Source of the DNA: Bin55 sp963664665
GTDB taxonomy: Bacteria; Pseudomonadota; Gammaproteobacteria; Pseudomonadales; Azotimanducaceae
Direction of reading: 5' to 3'
Assembly: GCA_963664665.2 (NCBI GenBank)
Contig: CAXXMH010000004.1
Coordinates: 124,001-188,000 of the forward strand
DNA length: 64,000 nt
How positions within the stretch are numbered: the stretch's first letter is position 1; each line of letters opens with the position of its first letter. Below, piece by piece: positions 60,403 through 64,000 of this stretch. Below the pieces are notes generated by a model that saw only the letters and a program-made list of their open reading frames with translations, ran no database searches and was not told where the DNA came from. Both the position numbers and the translations under genes were made by a program.

Positions 60403-61113
60403 TTAGAGCGATTTGCTCAGTGAGAAGATAAGACGACCTTCGGCTCCCTCACCAAAAGCTTCATCGTCGATGTTGGTGCCGACAACCTGAAAGCCAAGGT
60501 CTAGTCCTTTAAGAGGTACGCTAATGCCCACGGCGTAGTCCATGTACGTGTCTTCGCCGTCGCCACCGATATCGTCAGCGGAGTTGAGTCCAATGCTTGC
60601 ACTGAAGTCAACGTTTTCGCCAAGCGTGGTACCGTAGCCGAGAGAGAGATACGTGAACTGCCAATCATTAATACCGACATAACTCGGCGAATAGACGAAT
60701 CCGAGACTTATGGAACTGATGTCCAAACTTGCTGCGACTTCCTGGTAGTCCAAGTTTTCTCCGTCGCCAGGATATTCGAGCTGGATCAACGAAAAGCTCA
60801 ACGATGTCGTATCGTTTAGCGATTGCGTGAAGCCGACATACAAATCCAATTCTTGGCTCGTGCCTAGGCCTTCTTCGGCCTCGCCGTAGTTAACGTTCGA
60901 AGCCCAAGTTCCGAACGAGAAGCCGTTCTCCAGTTCGTAATCAAAGCCGCCTTGGATTGCTGGACGAAGGCCGGTTTGTGATATACCCCGGAATGAGTAG
61001 TCGGACGCAATGGTGACATTCCCGGAGAATCCTCCTCCTTCTTCATCGGCAAATGCAGATGTGCACATGAGCGCAGCTGCCGCAAAGCCAACGAAAACGT
61101 GTTTGATGCGCAT
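60403..61113 (-). CDS. TorF-family putative porin
   Basis: From the ATG at 61113 (236 residues) it has a signal peptide (MRIKHVFVGFAAAALMCTSAFA) with cleavage before DEEGGG and then a mostly beta protein: SDYSFRGISQTGLRPAIQGG, YVGFTQSL and repeated alternating strands ending in Leu, as in outer-membrane barrels. An upstream in-frame ATG at 61176 is rejected because it precedes the promoter. The gene is often found ahead of glnK-amtB. A Shine-Dalgarno AGGAGG lies just upstream. Predicted to aid ammonium or nitrogen-compound entry. Confidence 0.85.
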   Translation of the reverse strand: MRIKHVFVGFAAAALMCTSAFADEEGGGFSGNVTIASDYSFRGISQTGLRPAIQGGFDYELENGFSFGTWASNVNYGEAEEGLGTSQELDLYVGFTQSLNDTTSLSFSLIQLEYPGDGENLDYQEVAASLDISSISLGFVYSPSYVGINDWQFTYLSLGYGTTLGENVDFSASIGLNSADDIGGDGEDTYMDYAVGISVPLKGLDLGFQVVGTNIDDEAFGEGAEGRLIFSLSKSL

Positions 61114-61159
61114 GACTGATTCCTCCTGAGTCAGCGGTTCAAAGCAATTCCTAGTTTCT

Positions 61160-61175
61160 AGCAAAATCTGTGCCA
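61160..61175 (-). promoter_or_regulatory. Sigma-54 promoter ahead of the porin-glnK-amtB genes
   Basis: On the minus strand the sequence TGGCACAGATTTTGCT matches the -24/-12 consensus TGGCACG-N4-TTGCW at all but one position, with exact GG-to-GC spacing. It ends 46 bp before the porin ATG at 61113. It predicts NtrC/RpoN control under nitrogen limitation. Confidence 0.75.
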
Positions 61176-61277
61176 ATCGAGAAGCTAGGTTGTTAGCTAA
61201 CTATATGACGAATTCTGCGCAGTGCAAGAGTAAATTTGATCTAAAACTGAGCAAAGGCGGGTGTAAATGCGCCCAAT

Positions 61278-61748
61278 TTATGCGCGTCGCCAGATTTGCC
61301 CGCGGTCACGAACAGGATCAAGTAGGGTCAGATCCCCGCGTTGTACCGTATATCCTTCGGGATACGGCGCTCGAGATGGTAACCCAATTGCGGCCAGGAC
61401 GCGGCTATCGAGGTAATAGCACGCGACGGTGTGTAATGCGAGGTCCATGAGGAATCGAGGGTCCTCATCGCGTAGGCGATTTAACGTCACATCTTGTAAA
61501 TTGCGAGACAGCTCTGTGTACAGCATCTTGTGTGACGTGGATGCTTGCGCGTCCAGTTCGTCAAGTTGGCGCGCGATTTCCTGAAACGAGTCTGGGCTCC
61601 GGTCCGCAATGTACTCAAACACGCCAACATCTGTTGCGCTTGGTTTGTTACGTGCGGAATCGGCAGGAATCATTTGATCCAAGACGACATCGAGTATCGC
61701 GCGTTGACTTGGCGTTAGGAGGGTGTCGGAAGCGATGGGTCGGGACAT
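61278..61748 (-). CDS. Gluconate 2-dehydrogenase subunit 3-like protein
   Basis: A 156-residue helical protein with LTPSQRAILDVVLDQMIPAD at the start, the hallmark of the small subunit of membrane-bound GMC-type dehydrogenases. In this family it often carries a Tat signal to co-export the flavoprotein; here none is visible. It starts six bases after the GMC gene stop, so the two form a unit. No cytochrome c subunit is adjacent. Confidence 0.85.
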   Translation of the reverse strand: MSRPIASDTLLTPSQRAILDVVLDQMIPADSARNKPSATDVGVFEYIADRSPDSFQEIARQLDELDAQASTSHKMLYTELSRNLQDVTLNRLRDEDPRFLMDLALHTVACYYLDSRVLAAIGLPSRAPYPEGYTVQRGDLTLLDPVRDRGQIWRRA

Positions 61749-61754
61749 AGGGAT

Positions 61755-63362
61755 TTAGTCGAACAATGTTGCGAGACGTTTCTTCATCGCATCAGCGATG
61801 TACAGCGCGACCGCTTGAATTGTGGTTGTGGGATTCACACCGCCAGACGTTACAAAAACACTGCCATCAACAATGAATAAGTTTCGCACGTCGTGGCTTC
61901 GCCCCCATTCGTTGACAACAGAACGCTCTGGATCGCTTCCCATGCGTGCCGTGCCGAGGAGGTGCCAACCTGCCATTCGAATCGGATATGGTGCGACATT
62001 CGTTTCTACTGCGCCGGCTGCGTCAAGGGCTTCCGCCGCTCTAGCTGTCCCGTGCGCAAGCATTCGCATCGAGTTCTCACTTGTGCGATAGACGATTTTT
62101 GGTGCAGGAATCCCATTGGAATCGGTTAGATGATCGTCAAGTACCACTTGGTTATGTTCTTCTGGAAGATCTTCAGCACAAACGCCAATATGGATACCTC
62201 GGTCATATCGCTTTTCGAATTCGTCATGGTGTGCGGAACCCCATGGAATTGCGCCCGAGGCAACACCATACCGCGCTGTTGAAACAGGTGGACTTCCGCG
62301 AGTGATCTGCAAGTTGTAGCCACGTACGAATCCTCGGGATTCATCAGTTTCATAGAACTCTTGACTGAGAAGGCAACATCCCTGTGGTCCGAAATGAGAG
62401 TCAAGTGGCTCGTCGAATCGTCCTGACACACTCCCCCATGGATGGAGCATTAGGTTCTTGCCGACAAGACCTGACCGATTCGCAAGACCTTCCGGAAATC
62501 TTGTGGATTGGGAATGGAGTAGCAACCGCGGCGTACCGACGCCATTGCAGGCAACGATCACAACCTCAGCTCGCTGATGCTGGAGGACGCCCTCAGCATC
62601 CCAGTATTCAACACCGGTCGCCATATCGTTTGAATCGACGGTGATCTGGTTTACACGGCAATTGGTTCGAAGTTCGACGCCCATACGTTGTGCGACTGGC
62701 CAGTACGAGATGTCCACACTACTTTTCGCGCCCTGGGCACAACCTGTGTTACATGGGCCCAAGTTGAGGCACTGACCTCGACCTTCGTAAGGTTCGGTGA
62801 TGATTGCGCTATCCGACGGCCACCAATGCCAACCAAGTTTGTTAAAACCCCGACCGATGGTTTCACCCATCTTGCCTAACGGTATATGGGGAAGTGGGGG
62901 TTGGTGTTCAGGGATGGCCGGATCGCCGTGGAGTCCGGATACACCCATGTTTCGGTCGTTTTCGGCGAAAAACGGTTCAAGCGCGAAGTAGTCAATTGGC
63001 CAATCGTCGGCAACGCCATCTAACGTACGAACCCGAAAATCAGATGGATGAAAGCGAGGGAAATGCGCCGAATACAGGATGGTGCTGCCGCCGACGGCAT
63101 TGAAATTGACGATTGAGATCGGTGACTCGGAATCATTAATCGGATAGTCCGCTTCTCTATCACGGTGGTTTGGGCTGATGGCGGATGTCTCTCCGCGATG
63201 TACCTCCCAATCCTGAAAGTTACTCGGATACGAAGCAGGATTCATCCAGTCGCCCTGTTCTAGGCATACGATGCGCATCCGAGTTTCTGCAAGGCTCCAT
63301 GCCACTGCAGCACCTGAAGCGCCAGCGCCAATAATCAAGACATCTACTACGTCATCAGGCAT
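61755..63362 (-). CDS. GMC-family FAD-dependent oxidoreductase
   Basis: A 535-residue flavoprotein. The FAD-binding glycine motif is LIIGAGASGAAVAWSL, and GGSTILYSAHFPR is the second GMC signature. The C-terminal active-site region includes WHLLGTARMG and SGGVNPTTTIQAVAL with the conserved His and Asn. Such enzymes oxidise alcohol groups of sugars, sterols or other small molecules. The small helical partner follows immediately. Substrate unknown. Confidence 0.92.
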   Translation of the reverse strand: MPDDVVDVLIIGAGASGAAVAWSLAETRMRIVCLEQGDWMNPASYPSNFQDWEVHRGETSAISPNHRDREADYPINDSESPISIVNFNAVGGSTILYSAHFPRFHPSDFRVRTLDGVADDWPIDYFALEPFFAENDRNMGVSGLHGDPAIPEHQPPLPHIPLGKMGETIGRGFNKLGWHWWPSDSAIITEPYEGRGQCLNLGPCNTGCAQGAKSSVDISYWPVAQRMGVELRTNCRVNQITVDSNDMATGVEYWDAEGVLQHQRAEVVIVACNGVGTPRLLLHSQSTRFPEGLANRSGLVGKNLMLHPWGSVSGRFDEPLDSHFGPQGCCLLSQEFYETDESRGFVRGYNLQITRGSPPVSTARYGVASGAIPWGSAHHDEFEKRYDRGIHIGVCAEDLPEEHNQVVLDDHLTDSNGIPAPKIVYRTSENSMRMLAHGTARAAEALDAAGAVETNVAPYPIRMAGWHLLGTARMGSDPERSVVNEWGRSHDVRNLFIVDGSVFVTSGGVNPTTTIQAVALYIADAMKKRLATLFD

Positions 63363-63410
63363 CAGGTCAAATCCTTATCTAACTGGTTGGCCAAGCAAGG
63401 ATCCCCGCAG

Positions 63411-63978
63411 CTATCGGCCGCGCCATTGAGGCGGTCGTTTCTGCAAAAACGATTCGACCCCTTCCTGAGCATCCTCGGAGTTGCTTGTTGCTTGCGACAC
63501 AGACGTTTTGTGGCCATCGAATACGCTAGGCTGCCATTCAAGCGATCCGTATGTCAGCTCCTTTATGCTTTTTACCGCAAGAGGAGCACCCGCGGTAAGT
63601 TGCTTTGCGAAATCTATAGCATGCTCAACAAGGTTCTCTTTGTCCACCACGTCGCTGACCAATCCAATTTCAAGCGCTTCTTCGGCATCAATAACGCGAC
63701 CCGAATACATCAGCTCGAGTGCTTTTGGCAGTCTAACGATGTAAGGTAGCAAGTAAGGCCCCGCGCCAGTATCGGGCGTGATTGCACGAAGTGCAAATAC
63801 CCAGCCAAATTTCGCAATGTCGGATGCAATACGAAAATCGCATTGGACCGTCCATTCAACTCCAACGCCCACTGACGCGCCGTTTACGTCCGCGATTGTA
63901 GGTTTCGGGATGCGCGTCTTCGTCCACAGACCGGGCAGTTTCGACTCCGGTCGCTCGATAGGCTGTATGCGTTTATTA
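63411..63978 (-). pseudogene. Enoyl-CoA hydratase family gene truncated by an insertion element
   Basis: The frame continues without a stop from 63411 to the element boundary at 63978. It contains KTRIPKPTIADVNGASVGVG, then VQCDFRIASDIAKFGW, RAITPDTGAGPYLLP and the typical C-terminal helices ending in a short basic tail. A full crotonase needs about 70 more N-terminal residues than remain; they are replaced by element sequence. A GTG at 63872 could start only a fragment lacking the oxyanion-hole strand. I infer disruption by insertion. Its 5' part may survive beyond the window. Confidence 0.75.
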
Positions 63979-64000
63979 GGGGAATTATGTACCGAACTTG
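63979..64000 (+). mobile_element. Left end of a second copy of element 2
   Basis: These 22 bp (beginning GGGGAATTATG) are identical to the reverse complement of 34974-34995, the tnpB 5'-side end of element 2. In this orientation its tnpB would lie on the plus strand beyond the window. It interrupts the crotonase gene. Confidence 0.8.

Noticed and set aside
61114..61176. Longer start for the TorF-like porin
   Set aside because: It would begin at the -24 element of the sigma-54 promoter and precede the real signal peptide.
1..64000. CRISPR arrays, tRNA and rRNA genes
   Set aside because: No regularly spaced repeats, tRNA-like T-loop/acceptor pairs or rRNA sequence was recognised; the tnpB genes are element-borne and not Cas12 next to an array.

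Overview
The window looks like a chromosomal segment from a heterotrophic, probably marine or host-associated gammaproteobacterium. This rests on gene order: rsmD/coaD/mutM/rpmG/rpmB/coaBC/algC/argB, ftsY-ftsE-ftsX, lysA-dapF-DUF484-xerC-yigB, and porin-glnK-amtB-glnK are all arrangements typical of that class. No rRNA, tRNA or CRISPR array was seen. Naming a genus would be guesswork.

Layout. 1-2320: three leftward genes for exported proteins of unknown function, the first cut by the window edge. 2577-5270: a phytanoyl-CoA dioxygenase-like enzyme, a luciferase-like oxidoreductase and a ketopantoate reductase-like protein. 5416-6967: insertion element 1, a lone tnpB inside 42-bp inverted repeats. 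6985-12447: two paralogous exported zinc metalloproteases with Ig-like repeats. Between them lies an unannotated selW-like selenoprotein gene with an in-frame TGA. 12473-24571: core metabolism (dapD, fabV, hemE, ilvD, argA, argE, ilvE), an S9 peptidase, a lipid A-type acyltransferase and a DUF192 protein. 24654-28550: a MaoC-like protein, then a two-gene unit in which a propeptide-like protein precedes a subtilisin/P-domain protease. 28575-39704: cell division and housekeeping genes, interrupted at 33648-34995 by element 2. 39831-46151: acyl-CoA metabolism (CoA transferase/racemase, propionyl-CoA synthetase, crotonase), a TlpA-like thioredoxin and two more PhyH-like enzymes. 46588-49532: a response regulator/PP2C phosphatase, an SDR-like protein lacking catalytic residues, a STAS anti-anti-sigma protein and thioredoxin. 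49573-50822: element 3, a tnpB broken by one in-frame TAA. 50946-58065: an APC permease, the lysA-to-yigB operon and thrC. 58152-61175: a nitrogen-response block (PII, AmtB, PII, TorF-like porin) behind a good sigma-54 promoter match. 61278-63978: a GMC oxidoreductase with its small subunit, and a crotonase whose 5' end is cut by the left end of a second copy of element 2 at the window end.

How the parts fit. The proteases (two metzincin-type, one S8, one S9), the permease and the acyl-CoA genes suggest growth on protein and branched or methylated lipids. The sigma-54/PII/AmtB block indicates ammonium scavenging. The mobile layer consists of TnpB-type elements with no tnpA in view: three separate lineages plus one duplicated end. 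Three genes carry apparent start or stop defects (mutM ATA start, STAS gene ATT start, tnpB TAA). These may be real biology, decay, or consensus errors in the assembly.
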